Of a DNA stretch of 64,000 nt, positions 49,122-60,974 are shown one piece after another (the stretch's first letter is position 1; each line of letters begins with the position of its first letter). The notes beneath the pieces were generated by a model that had not been told where the DNA came from, did no database searches, and worked only from the letters and a program-made list of their open reading frames with translations. The stretch comes from Salvator merianae (Eukaryota; Chordata; Lepidosauria; Squamata; Teiidae). The DNA lies in contig QVOM02000113.1 in NCBI GenBank assembly GCA_003586115.2, positions 836,408 through 900,407 of the forward strand. The letters run 5' to 3'. Position numbers and translations under genes: made by a program.

Positions 49122-49967
49122 TAGGGGTGTGCACGAAGCTTCGTGGCATTCGATTTTCGATCGAATTTCGTGATTTCCTGCCCTTCGCATCGAATGCGAA
49201 GGGCAACAGAAATCACGAATGCGAATTGCGAAGGTCCCTCAATTTTTCGAAGCATTTCGGGACCTTCGCAATTTGCCGATGTCTCACCTCTCTAGGCTGT
49301 CAGCGCTGGCGCTGACAGCCTAGGGTGAATCAGCCAGCCAGCAGCGAGCGGTGGTGGAGAAAACTCAACGGAAGGGGGATTCCCTTCCCGTTGATTTTCC
49401 TTCTCTTCCCCTCACTGACTCACCCCCCTAGGCTGTCAGCGCGAGCGCTGACAGACTAGGGTGAATGAGGCAGCCAGCAGCCAGCAGAAACAGAGCTATC
49501 AAGGCGAAGGGAAGAGCTTTGCCTCGATTTCACCGCTTCTGATGGCGCTCGCCTCTCTCTTATTCCCCCGCCCCAGTCTGTCATTACACTGACAGACTGC
49601 GGCGGGAGTGAGAGAGAGCGCTGCGCCATCGGAAATGCAGGAATCAAGGCAAAGGGGAGAGCTTTGCCTTGATTTCACTGCTTCCGATGGCGCTCGCCTC
49701 TCTCTTATTCCCCCCCCAGTCTGTCATTACACTGACAGACTAGGCGGGGGGGGGAATGAGAGAGAGGCGAGCGCAATCCGAAGCAGAGAAATTAAGGCAA
49801 AGCTCTTCCCTTCGCCTTGTTTTCTCTGCTTCCGTTCGCGGCGAAAATCTTCGCCGCGAAAACGAAGGGCTTCATTTTCGTGCGTATTTTTTCGCACGAA
49901 AACGAAGCCTAGGAGCTTCGCATTCCTGCGAAGCGAAAAGGGAAAAGTGCCTTCGTGCACATCCCTA
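49122..49967 (-). mobile_element. 846-bp hAT-type element with four hairpin modules
   Basis: Reverse-orientation copy of the 18248-19232 element. Termini TAGGGGTGTGCACGAAGC and CCTTCGTGCACATCCCTA; perfect 8-bp duplication TTTGGATG at 49114-49121 and 49968-49975. Hairpins start at 49295 and 49431 (type B) and 49576 and 49719 (type A), spacings 136, 145 and 143 bp. It has one type-A module fewer than the 985-bp copy, and the length difference (139 bp) is about one module. Low divergence and much retained CpG point to recent movement. No transposase frame. Confidence 0.9.
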
Positions 49968-49975
49968 TTTGGATG

Positions 49976-52312
49976 TTCTTAGTTAATCCTCTGAAATCCC
50001 TTGGCTGTGCCTTTCTGTTGGGACATAGCTTATCCCGCAGCCACTAGCCTAGTATTCCTAAGTCTAATGGAGGCTGTCATGTACATAGCTTCTAGTCATA
50101 GAGAGGCAAGGATGCTGCTTTGCCCTCAGTAAATGTCTAAGAGGAGTACTGAATAAGGTTAATGGAATCTAAAATTCTCTTTACCTAGTGATAGCATCTC
50201 ATTATTTAGGAAATCTCAATGTGACTTACAGAGACTCAAGGCAAAACTACAGTTGGAGCTTCAGCCTTTTCCATCCTGCCAGTTCTGATATGTGTGCTAG
50301 TTTTAATACGGAAACCTTGTCTGCATCCACATACAGAAATATAAGTGGCTTGAAAATGGCTTAGAGGTGATAGCATCTGCCCATTTGTGCCTTTAATCCA
50401 CATGAAAGACCAGAGGTAGAATGGAATCACTAATGTCCACATACTTAAATCTATAAGCCTCTTTCAAACCACTTTTTTTTTTCATATGTGCAAATGCAGC
50501 TTTGGTGGAGTTTCTAAGAAACTGAATATTTTAACAAAGTTGCTACTAAAATCAAGCAGTATCTAGAGACTGTGTCATATTTATTTCACAGTCCCAGTCA
50601 TAAAACTTTCAGTATTTCTGAATAAAATAAGCTGAAAATGGTCTTGAACAAATATAATAGGAATACAGTTTCAATGTTTGGCAAGTCTTTTTATAGTTCT
50701 GGTCTTTCTGATCAAAATCCATTGTATGTGTGAATCCACATTTTTCATTTTGCTGAATGTGGCATCAATTAAATTGTGACTACTGTCATCCATAACAAAT
50801 TCTTTTGTCCAATATGGCCAAAAACTAAAATCTCAAGCATAAGACCTTGAGACTTGTGTGAACTATAAACCAACTGAAATTAATTTCTATAGTAAACAGC
50901 CTTGAATTGAATTATAGAGAGCAAGCATGTCTTTCAAAAACCTTACTATGAATGATGGAAGACCCCCTCAAAGTGAATTTAGTAACTGATTTGAAAAATA
51001 ATGTTTTTTCCTTCAAAAAACTTCACAGCACAGGTGCTAAAATATTTAGCACTGTAGTAATTTATTTACCTTGCTTGGGAATTCTGTGCTTTGGTAGTTC
51101 TTTATTCTGGGATTTCATGACCATTTTGATTCATTCACATTATTATTTCTGCATTACTGATGTAGCAGCAACTTGAAAAACCGAAGACTGAACTGGAAAG
51201 AAAGATGCAGAATCCTGATGCATTTTAAAATTTGACTAATTCATTCCCAGCTTTCTTAAGCAAGTACATAATTTATCAGTTGCATGAAGTATTCTGTGTA
51301 GAGTTTGTATAATTACTGCATTTATACATGCAACGTTATTCTAAACACTGCTTATAAACATCAGTCTGGAATTGCTACTGGATAAGATAAAGTGACACCT
51401 CTTGATAGAAGATGTGTAAATGAATACATGAAACTGAACGTCAGTGTATAGTGGTGTTATTGACATGTGTTGGTTGCATATGAATCTTAACCATGTGTGT
51501 AGGTATCTTTAGGAAATGTGGCTAGTTCCATGTCACATATTGGTTTTCACAGCTGCAGAATTTATATTTTAAATACTTCTTGGGTTTATTTGGTATTACA
51601 CTAGCACGCCAGAAAGAGTTTTTTGCCTTTCAATGGTCTCATTTTGGAAAACATGTCTGTTCTGTAGACACGCACACAAAGAAGCAGGCATTCAAACAGT
51701 AAAGTAATTCTATCTCTTTTTTCCACATGCTGTTCTTCCTTCATCTCAACAAGTGCTCATTGCTGATTGGCAAGCCATCTTCCTGGCTTTCTGAGGCTCT
51801 GATCGGTCACTCACTGGTATAATTTGTTCCCATGCTGTAATAGGCTAGACTTTTTTCATCAGTGTTTATGAAGCTCCCTGCCCCATGCAACCAAAAGAGT
51901 CACTTGTGGTATTATTATCTTCTATATTAGGAAAGGGTGCACATTCCCAGGCTTCAGAATGGGTTAAAATGTTTTTAGGGATTTTATTTCATCCCTTGCC
52001 ATCTCAAATTTGTCCAGAGGTCATCTCATTAAATGGGTCTGATCACACCTAGGACAACTGTCTTTCTGTCCCATAGATGTTGGATTTCAGTTTGTAGATC
52101 TTGATATTTTCTACTGTCCCTTGGTGGAGCCATAAATATCATGCAGTGTTTGATTCAGATATCCCACCCACAGCTGATGCATGCATAGTCTTTGTGCAGA
52201 TTTCACAAAAATCTGCTGACTTCCTCTGGGAGAGATTATTTTTCACTGTGTCTACATTTCTGCCTTACACTTGCCAGAGCAATCTCTTCCTGTCTCTTCA
52301 GCTCTGAACTAG
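49976..52312. other. No recognised feature
   Basis: About 2.3 kb of unique-looking AT-rich sequence, no exon or repeat signature. Confidence 0.5.
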
Positions 52313-52480
52313 GGATGTGCACAAAGATTTTTTGTTTTTGTTTTTGTTTGTTTTTCTCCTGCATCCGCTTTGGAACAAATCAAATGTTGGCATAATTTGT
52401 GTTTGTGTTAGTTGACGCCTGTGAATTATGGCATTATTGAAGTTTGATGCAAAGCTTCAGCAGAATGTTCATGGAAGGAA
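52313..52480. mobile_element. hAT-type left end without partner
   Basis: TAGGGATGTGCACAAAGA opens the family terminus at 52313, followed by TTTTTGTTTTTG and CCGCTTTGGAAC. No right end or target duplication of the flank CTCTGAAC was found before about 53 kb. The tandem repeat that follows may be part of the same element. Confidence 0.55.
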
Positions 52481-52521
52481 ATCAGTCAGGACAGCTGGGA
52501 GAGGGGAGCAGTGGGACCACA

Positions 52522-52790
52522 GTTCAGCCCATAGAATCACAGGATAGTCCAAAAGGACATAATTGGCACCCTGTTAGAGCTGCAGCCTTCAAATTTGACA
52601 TGGAGCTCTGGGGGCACCCCAGGGACAACTGTGCCAATTTTGGAGGCTCTAGTTCAAAATGAATCTAGCAGACAATAGAACCATAGGATATTCCAAAGAG
52701 TTCTAGTTGGTACCCTATTACAGCTACAGCCTCCAAAGTTGATATGGAGCTCCAGGGGCACTCCACAGACCACTATGCCATTTTGGGGGG
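52522..52790. repeat. Two tandem copies of a 144-bp unit
   Basis: Blocks ATAGAATCACAGGATAGTCC / ATAGAACCATAGGATATTCC, AGCTGCAGCCTTCAAA / AGCTACAGCCTCCAAA, TGGAGCTC and TGCCAATTTTGG / TGCCATTTTGG recur at a constant 144-bp offset. Diverged by roughly one base in five to ten by eye. Confidence 0.85.
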
Positions 52791-54639
52791 GCGGGATTTG
52801 GGGTGGAGAGATTCCCCCAAAATCCATGAAAGAATCAGAGGAACCTTCCTCTGCTTAGCCAAGGCCAATTGTGAGGCTGGCAAGAAATTCCTGACTGAGA
52901 TAAGTGCCCTTATCTGCCTCTTATATCACATAGTACACCCAAAGCTACCATGAAGAAATCACACAAATGAATGCATGTCTCTAAAGAAGAGCCTTTTCTA
53001 AACAATTTATTCCTGCTTTACTTTACCTTATTAGCTAAACCGCTGCTTGCTTTGCTATCATAGTCTTCTGTTGTCTGACCCTGTGTCTCCCTTCTGTGTA
53101 ATACAGCTGAGTCTGAGGAGGAGGAGCTCCTTCTGAGTAGGTTCAACGAAGATGTACTACTGGTATGGATGCAGGTGCAGATGCTGGGTTCTCCTCAGCT
53201 CAGCTAAAACATCAACAGACAGGTTTATTATTGCATGTAATTTACTTAGTAACCAGTACTTTGGCAGTGCCTTGTGGCTTACTTGAGCACCAGAACAGTA
53301 AGTGAAAGAAAGGTTTCTGGGTCAAGGGTGGCAGTGGCTCTCTGATGGATTGAGGAATGGAGAATGGAGAGAGATGTTTTTGCTCCAACAGTCTCACTTG
53401 TAGGTATGTCCTCCTTGGCCAAGGTCTCAGACTGATATTGGCCCTTGTGCACTGAGCCAAATGGGTGCTGACTCAGGGTACTGAATGTACCCCAGATCAT
53501 TAGCAGCCTGGCATCATTTTTGTGTGTGAGAGAGAAAGGGAGAAAGAGACAAAGAGAGTGCAAGTGAGTAGGATTTCTTTTCGCCATCTCCCTCACTGCC
53601 TCCTTTCCCCTCTTTTCCCTTTCCTTGTTTTGATTTTTTAACATTGTAAGCTTCCCTTTATTCAAAGCTTGCCATGTTTTTGTTTTCCCCTTTTTTGTGG
53701 CTTTTTTGCCTTTTTGTGCTTTCTTTTTGTCTACACCTTTTTTGGAAAATATTGACCCACCTAGTCCTTTTTTTTTGTTTTTTCCCTTGACTGCCCTTGG
53801 TGCTGCAGGATTGGGATAGAGTCACCTATTGCTTGGCCATTCAGTCCCCAAAGGCAGCTCAGAAAAGTCCAGCCACAAGCCGAGTACCCATGTAAGAGTG
53901 ATGAGAGGTCACCACATCACCAGCCATAGATAACACCCTCTCACACTGCACAGATGTTGGTGGAGCAGACAGTTACTTCTGGGCAATAGCTTCCAAATCC
54001 AGCCAGTAATTGGAAAAATAAGGAAAGGAGAAAGCCCTCCCTTCCCCAACCAAATTAAAGCAAAACAATAGCATATAAGACAAGGTGATATATATAGAGA
54101 AATAACCAGATAGCAGAACTTCTTGCACTTAAGAGAACCCACTACCCAGCATCAGTAGTCAGACCTAGAGAGAGACCACTTACCACTTGGAGCACATAAC
54201 TTATGGTCTTGAAGTAAACTCCTTATGCTCCAACTGAAAATACTAGGTGAAACAGGCTCCCAGGCATCTCCTTTAATACAATCCCTTTCTCTCTCCCTCC
54301 TATTCAGATTTCTAAATCACAAATTAAATACCTGTTTCCCTGGCACCAAGGAACAAACAGTAGTAAACAAGGCAGCCAACAGGTTAGTGAAGCTGTCACT
54401 CAAACACAATGACCAATCCATGATGGCAAGACAGCAACCAATAGGAAATTCTAATGCATTCGGCCAGCAAAACTACTACAGTCATAGGCTGAGCAAAATA
54501 AAGAATACAGGCCCAGTGAAAATTGCAAAAGATCATCAAACGTAATGGTTTCTTTCACATTCACATTTGTCCTCCAAATATGGGTCCTTCTCATTTGTAT
54601 GAAAATTTGTAAAAACATCAATGCAAAAAAACCCCACTG
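52791..54639. other. No recognised feature
   Basis: Unique-looking sequence with T-rich runs at about 53630-53790. A minus-strand open frame of 128 codons (53279-53665) has no recognisable domain. Confidence 0.45.
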
Positions 54640-54842
54640 AAGCTCATTTGTAGTAGTTTTTGGGCTGTTGTGACATGTTCTATAGTTCTTCTGAGAACCT
54701 TAGCTTTCGGACTCTGAAGATGGACATCATAGCTATGTCTGAAAGCTTAGGTTCTCAGAAGAACTATAGAACATGAGACAACAGCCCAAAAACTACTAAA
54801 ATGAGATTGCAACCAGCCATGAAAGCCTACATTCTATCAAAA
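54640..54842. mobile_element. Penelope-like terminal inverted repeat with hammerhead-like core
   Basis: 54643-54710 and 54738-54805 are inverted copies with few mismatches (arms contain GTAGTTTTTGGGCTGTTGT and TATAGTTCTTCTGAGAACCT). The sequence AACCAGCCATGAAAGCCTAC at 54811-54830 and the arm resemble terminal sequences of Penelope-like elements that I know from reptile genomes. The 27-base centre plus arm edge reads CTGAAGA (54714-54720), a short stem (GGACAT...ATGTCT) and GAAA (54741-54744), the order of a hammerhead ribozyme core. Family assignment is from memory of the consensus, not from a search. Confidence 0.55.
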
Positions 54843-56357
54843 ACAAAGCTGTTCAGCATATCCCTACTCTGCATTACAGAGTGAAAAAGACACAGTAACA
54901 AAATAAAGGAGTTGTGGTAATGCTGAGTCATATAAATATGGGGCATAGAGATCATGCTCATCAGAGGCTTCTAGTGTTGATGGTTGGGTGAGTACTTCAG
55001 GACATAATGCTTCATAACTCCAGATCATGGGGGACTCCAAGTGAGGAGTGTGTTAAGTGCCATTCTGCATGTGGGCTTTCCATAAACATCTTATTAGCTT
55101 ATCTGAAAGCAGTGAGCCATTGGTCCAAAGCTGTAAGTTATTATTATTAATCCATTAATGTATTTATTTATGTAGAATCTCTTAAGAGTGTGCACAGATA
55201 TGCAGCTATCGGACACAAGTTGAATTCTCTACTTTCTCTTGCAGCTATAGATATTTATGATGTTATGCCACTATACACCAAGCTTCATCTGACAATCAGA
55301 GGTGAAAAAAGAAGGCAAGGAGACTTACGCACAGTACTGGATTTTTCTGGACAGGAGTGGATGGATGGGTGGGGAAAAGAACAAATAAAATGCTATGTCT
55401 GCATCTGCAAGCTCCAAGTTCATGATGATACATTCTTAAATCTAGATCAAAAATGTCATTTTTTATTTTTCTTATTTAGTTTTAGTTTTTAGTTTTAACC
55501 TGAATGGTGTGGTTCAAACCAAAAACTGTATTAGGTGTTCAGATACTCTTCCCTTTATAGATAATGTACTTTTGCTTTGTTTTACATTCTTTTATTTTTT
55601 CATGGTTCTACAAAAGGAAACAAAAAGAAAAAGAAATCCATACCCTTGCTGATTAAGAAAAAAGCTTCCATTGGTAGACTAATGAATTGGAAGCTTCCAC
55701 TGAAGATGATTAGCAGTTATAGTGTCAGAAAGGGGGTCTAAACTCCTCTGGGTGTCTTAAGCCTGAAAAGACCCCATCCTTCTCATCTGTTATCTCAATG
55801 AAAAATACTAGACCTGTTAAATTCAGTCATGCATTTAATGTCACATCTAGTTTGGCCCTGTGATATAAGACAAAGTATTACCCTCTAGAGTGGAGGAGAG
55901 TTTTATTTCTCATGGAAGTACTGCCTGCCAGAAAGGCATACATTTTATCCTAATGGTTGAAAATAGGCCATTTTAAGTTGTGAAGAAATCCATTTCCTAC
56001 GCTTCTGAGTATTGCCAGCTTCATTTTCAGAATGAAAGTTTACAGACAGAAAATATTCAATAGTGCTAATCCAGCTTCAGTGCCTTTCCACTGTCCCACA
56101 CTGTATATTATATTAAAAAACTTAGAAGTCTTGCTTTGAAAAGTCTCCCTTATACTTCTAGTTTTTTAAACCAAATCCTCTTCTTGTCCCCAAAAGACAG
56201 ATTTTAGAAGAAGCAAGTGACTTTGTTACCTTCATGCACTACAGAATTCATTATGAAGGCATCCCCTCTCAAAACAAAACCTCACTCAATTAAAAGTGTT
56301 TTTTTTAAAAAAAAAAAAAAAAAGTTCTGCCACTAAATTATGGCATGTTATTTTTGC

Positions 56358-56358
<1 letters not shown>
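54843..56358. other. No recognised feature
   Basis: Unique-looking AT-rich sequence with homopolymer runs (A run at about 56309-56323). Confidence 0.5.

Positions 56359-56421
<63 letters not shown>
56359..56421. repeat. (CTTT)n microsatellite
   Basis: About 15 uninterrupted CTTT units. Confidence 0.97.
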
Positions 56422-57589
56422 CACTACGAGTAAATCAATAAATCACTGGTCCATTCTGTACTTCCCCTTATTCTGGAATGAAGGGCCACAAAATCCTTTT
56501 CTGGGCCTCATTGCTCCATACATTAGAGTGGATCTGTGAGACCCTGCCCATTGTTGATCCTCTCTATTTGCATTAGATGGAGCATGATCTAGATCAGGGA
56601 GACCCTGATCAGAATCACTGGTAGACCCATTTAAATGAGTCTAATGGTGAATCTGCAGGTCCTGGTCCAGACCACAGAGAAATGCAGAAGGCATCCCTCC
56701 ATGATCAGGACTAATGGGGGACTTATTTTGGCAGCACAACAAAGCCTCCTGCCAAAATATATTCCCCACTAACCCTGGGACTAGGAATGACGGGTTCTTT
56801 TAATCCCTTAAAGCCTAGCATTGAAGCTTGCATAGGGCTGATCTGGACCAGTGCCATCATACAGATGGCAGAGTTTCAGGCCACACTTTTCTGTGGTCCA
56901 AATCAGAAAACCTGGCTGGTCCAGACTCACTAGTTCATTGATTCATGAACTGGAAGTAGTTTGATTGATTGATTGTTTTTACCTGAAACTGAGGTTGTGC
57001 TTACATGGCACCCCTCCATTCTTCTTGAGAGAGGACTTGTCACTGACATGGCTTAGCCATTGGGAGATGCCATTTACATGGCAATCCCCCCAAATAGTTT
57101 GTGTGGTCTGCTGGCACCTGTGCAGGAGGACCAATTGCTGACCCACCATGGCAGCTGGCTATGGCATGCAAATGGTGGCAGACTCCTGATTCCACTTGCA
57201 GAAGCTAAACAGATGCTATGTTCTGAATCAATGGGACAATGTGCCATCAGAACAAGAAATCCCACTTTAATATTAATTTGCCTCTGTTTACTAGGATGAC
57301 TTGTTTAAGTACTAAGGTAGAAGTTCAGAGAAGGACCCTGAAACCTGAAGATGGCTTTCATGGTTGTATAAATATGGCTTAAGTTGTGATAAGATAGCGT
57401 TTTGTTTAGAGGCTAATTGTCTTGCCTCCTTACTTGATGAAAGTCAGAATAGAAAACTCAAAAAAAAAAAAAAAAGAAAAGAAAGAAAGAAAGAAAAAGG
57501 ACATGCCTTTCCTTTCTTGAACACATTCAACTCAGCCAATAAAATGGCTGAAAACTTTAAAAGGGAAGACAAAATAAATAAAGTTGACA
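56422..57589. other. No recognised feature
   Basis: Unique-looking; an A-rich and GAAA run lies at about 57460-57498. Confidence 0.5.
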
Positions 57590-57831
57590 AAGCAGAAAGG
57601 CTGGTGTGCCACAGTCATCATGCATACACAATCACGTGATCAGGCATGTGTGACTGGGCAATCAGGCCAGATTGGGCCTCACCATGGCAGCATCTGGGAG
57701 GCATCTGGTCGCTGTCATGGTGACCAGCAGGCCTGTGCAGTACACAGTCATCTCATGGCCCAAACAGGAATCTCATGGCCCAATCTGGCCTTGGATGCTT
57801 GCTAGTAGCAAGTGCAAACAGGCTCTCTGAG
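57590..57831. mobile_element. GGGCC-family MITE, right part
   Basis: Ends TTGCTAGTAGCAAGTGCAAACAGGC, written here only to show the family right end shared with 61560-61578; interior CACCATGGCAGCATCTGG and GCTGTCATGGTGACCAGC match 61120-61165. The left end is missing or unrecognised. Confidence 0.55.
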
Positions 57832-58419
57832 ACTGCCAAGCACTCAGAAAGGAGACACCTTGGCTAACAGGTGGAGATCCAGCCATTATTCAGTTTTTAC
57901 ACTCTTACACTTTTATGGTGATGAGTGTGATTCAACAGAGCAAATGTGAAAGATTGAGGAACTTTTTTTTTTTTTCTTAGTAATTTAAGGGTGTTTTTAA
58001 AGTGTTTGACAGGATAATAATTGGAAATGTGATATACTAGAGTTCAGTCTGTGTTAGAATTTAAAACTTCAAAAAAAAAAGTAATGTCATGGAACAGTGT
58101 TGGGGGTTTAGCTGTTGAGAAGCTTTTGGGTGTACAGGGTCCACGGTGTTGTAGTCCAATAACATATGGAAGGCACAAGCTTTTCCAGCATTATTGTAAG
58201 AAGTTATATAGTAAATAAAATGAATCATGCTGTTCTACAAAGGTTGCAACATATACTGTCCCAGATGGTACTGAAACTTGTCAACCATATTTGTTTTTGT
58301 TTTATTGATTTTCTTGCCAAAAGAAAATTAAACTTGCATGGTGATGGCAGCCAAGTGAGCTGGTACAGGAGCAAAAGGCCTTATAAAAACTTCTGATGTA
58401 TTTTTTCCCTTTGTGGTCA
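57832..58419. other. No recognised feature
   Basis: Unique-looking sequence upstream of an L1-like fragment; some of it could be more eroded L1. Confidence 0.4.
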
Positions 58420-59288
58420 GGATCCTACCTGCAGAAGATTAATTCTTTCATCAGGTGCACTGGTAAAGATCTGGAAACAGATCCTTAAGTTAGTCCACAC
58501 AACCCAGTTCTCTGGATCTTGTATTGGTGTGGGGATAAACAAACTCTAATCCACTTCAAATCTACCTCTAGTGAACTTCGGCATGGCATTTTCTGGCAAG
58601 GGTGTGGGCAGAGAGGTACATATTTCCACCTTTGGTGGGAATGTGATATTATGAAATTGTTCTAGTGAGATATTCTGAATCAAATTAATGATATTTTAAA
58701 TATAAATATAAATTTATTTTCTGAGCTAGTTTTACTTTTTTTAAAAAAAAAGTGACATCAAGGAGAATAAGGGAGGAAAAACAGCATTTATTTGTTCAAA
58801 TGATACATACAGCACAATAAACAATTGTATTGGGATGGAGGGAAAGTACTAAATGGATATTAAGAAATTGGTCGAGGTATATAATGGAACAATATAGATT
58901 TAATAAAATGCGGGAAATAAGATTTAAAAGTCAAGGTATGAAATTGCTTTCTAAAACAGAGGAAAAATGGAAAGACTTATAGTATTTTTCAACAAGACCC
59001 CAAGCACCTGAAGAACTGAAACAAGAAATAACAAGACTAACTCTTTGATCCAGCTAAAATGAAAGAGAAAGATGGTGGAAGAAATAATCCAGAAGTTGTG
59101 CATTGGTGTGCACAAGGGGTGGTCGGTTAGTGTGGTGGTGGTTTATTAGTTATTCTCTCTCCCTCTCCCTCTCCCCCACCCCCCCTCTCTCTCATATATA
59201 TATATGAGAAGCACTAGTTTTTTTTGTTATTTGTTATTCTTTGTTATGGTTTCTAACTTCTAATAAAAATTAAATTTTAAATAAATAA
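58420..59288 (+). mobile_element. L1-like LINE 3' end
   Basis: Translation near 58605-58660 gives GTYFHLWWECDIMKLF, the cysteine-containing block near the C-terminus of L1 ORF2, followed by frames resembling the terminal L1 region (KKVTSRRIREEKQ-like, IVLGWRE-like, LVEVYNGTI-like) and a 3' UTR ending CTAATAAAAATTAAATTTTA. Broken by stops. It contains a CT-rich and TA-rich run at 59153-59207. Confidence 0.7.
59153..59207. repeat. (CT)n/(CCCTCT)n and (AT)n compound repeat
   Basis: Imperfect pyrimidine run followed by about six AT units, in the L1 3' UTR. Confidence 0.85.
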
Positions 59289-60974
59289 GTGAAAAGAGGG
59301 CATTGGAGCCATATCTCAATATATGATATTAGAAGCTTCTGGAGGAAGAATCCTCAACAGATGCTTCCATCCTGCAGCACCATTGGGTGCTTCCTGGGCT
59401 CCATTTTGGTACATAGGGGAGCCTGATGGAGAGGGGAACAGGGCACTCATCAGTAAACACATTTTCACACCCTTGGACCAGGGCAGCTCAGACTGGCATC
59501 TCACTTCTTGATGAGTGCATTGCATTACCAAAATGGAGTCACTGCACCCTGGCCATTTCCATAGTATGTCTGTGGATGTAAGTGGAAAAACAACCTAAGC
59601 CTGACAGGCACCACCTCTGAACCACCTCTGAGTTGCCTTGGTGATGTTTGTGTGTGTTTGTTTGTTTTATTTTTACTGCTGTACAGGTACAATAATAATA
59701 ATTGCAATAATACTAACTGGAGAAAAAAAAAAGTTGTTCCAGAAGGAAATAGTTCATTAGGTGCAATACTAGAGAAACACAGCTCTGGGAACTATGTGGA
59801 ACATAACAGCAGATAAAACAATTCCACAACTGCAAAAAGCAACACTACTTTGAACTATCCACATGCTTCAAAGATACTTGATTGATTCTTAAATCCTCAG
59901 TTAGTGTTTAAATTAAGAATGGGCCAGATCTCCAGTCATTACATCTGGTGAGGTATGCAACCAACATGATGATGATGATGATGATCTTGAGAGAAATGCT
60001 TGTCAGAAATTAGAAAGCCTGATGTTTCATATTTTCTTTCAAACATGGCCTTCCAAATGTCATTAAATTTTAGCTGTCTTAAAATGCAAGGACTCCATAT
60101 TTTTTTATAGATTGTCTTCTAGAGTCAGTGTTTATAACAGGCAAACTCAGTCTGACAACTTTAGTTTCCCCACATATACCCTCCCATAAACCCCATTTAT
60201 GACAGTCGGTGTCAGAAATATTTTGTGTCAAAAAGAAATTCAGTCCATTTACAAAGTATCTTTCAAAAGTGGCCTCTGTTTGTCTCAGTTAACCTTGCAC
60301 CTCTGTGTACCAAAGTTTGCTCGAGGCTGACACTTTAGTTTGCTAAGCTGATCCAAACTGAAAGAAATAGGAATGAGCACTGCTGTCTTTTAATTTTATT
60401 TTACTTATCTGCTTGTATTCCACATACATCCTAACAACTTAAGGCAGATATCTCACTTGAAGACATATGTAAATATAAATCATATAAATTTATGAAAGAG
60501 TTCCTCTTATGGTTTTGTTGTGCAGAGGAAAGCTTTTCAGCATGTGCAGATACAGTAGAGAGCTGGACCTGCTAAATTTCTCCCTTTCACAATTAATAAA
60601 AAAGTCCATCTTGTTTTTTTGCATCTGACCACTCTAACATATTTATGATGCATTTATGGACCATCTTTGACACTGGCTGTTATTTATCTGAACTTCAGTA
60701 AAGCAGTTGACAATTCTTCTGAAGAAAATGATTAATTGTCAGCTAGATGGCACTCAAAAATAGTACACAAAAAATGCTGACCATCCAATGATTCCTCATC
60801 AACTTGTTTTCCATGGCACCATCCTGCACATTTTTATTTCCAAAAACATGCAGTTTGCATAGAAATTGTAGATAGGGTATACTGCAAAAAATATTTCCAC
60901 GTGCAGTTTGCACCACTTACTATGAGGAAAAAAAATGTAGAGATTTAGGGATTTGCAAAATGACTGGAGATAAT
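59289..60974. other. No recognised feature
   Basis: Unique-looking; a GAT run at about 59968-59985 is the only simple repeat. Confidence 0.5.

Noticed and set aside
53279..53665. 128-codon minus-strand frame
   Set aside because: Low-complexity start and no recognisable domain; not supported as an exon.
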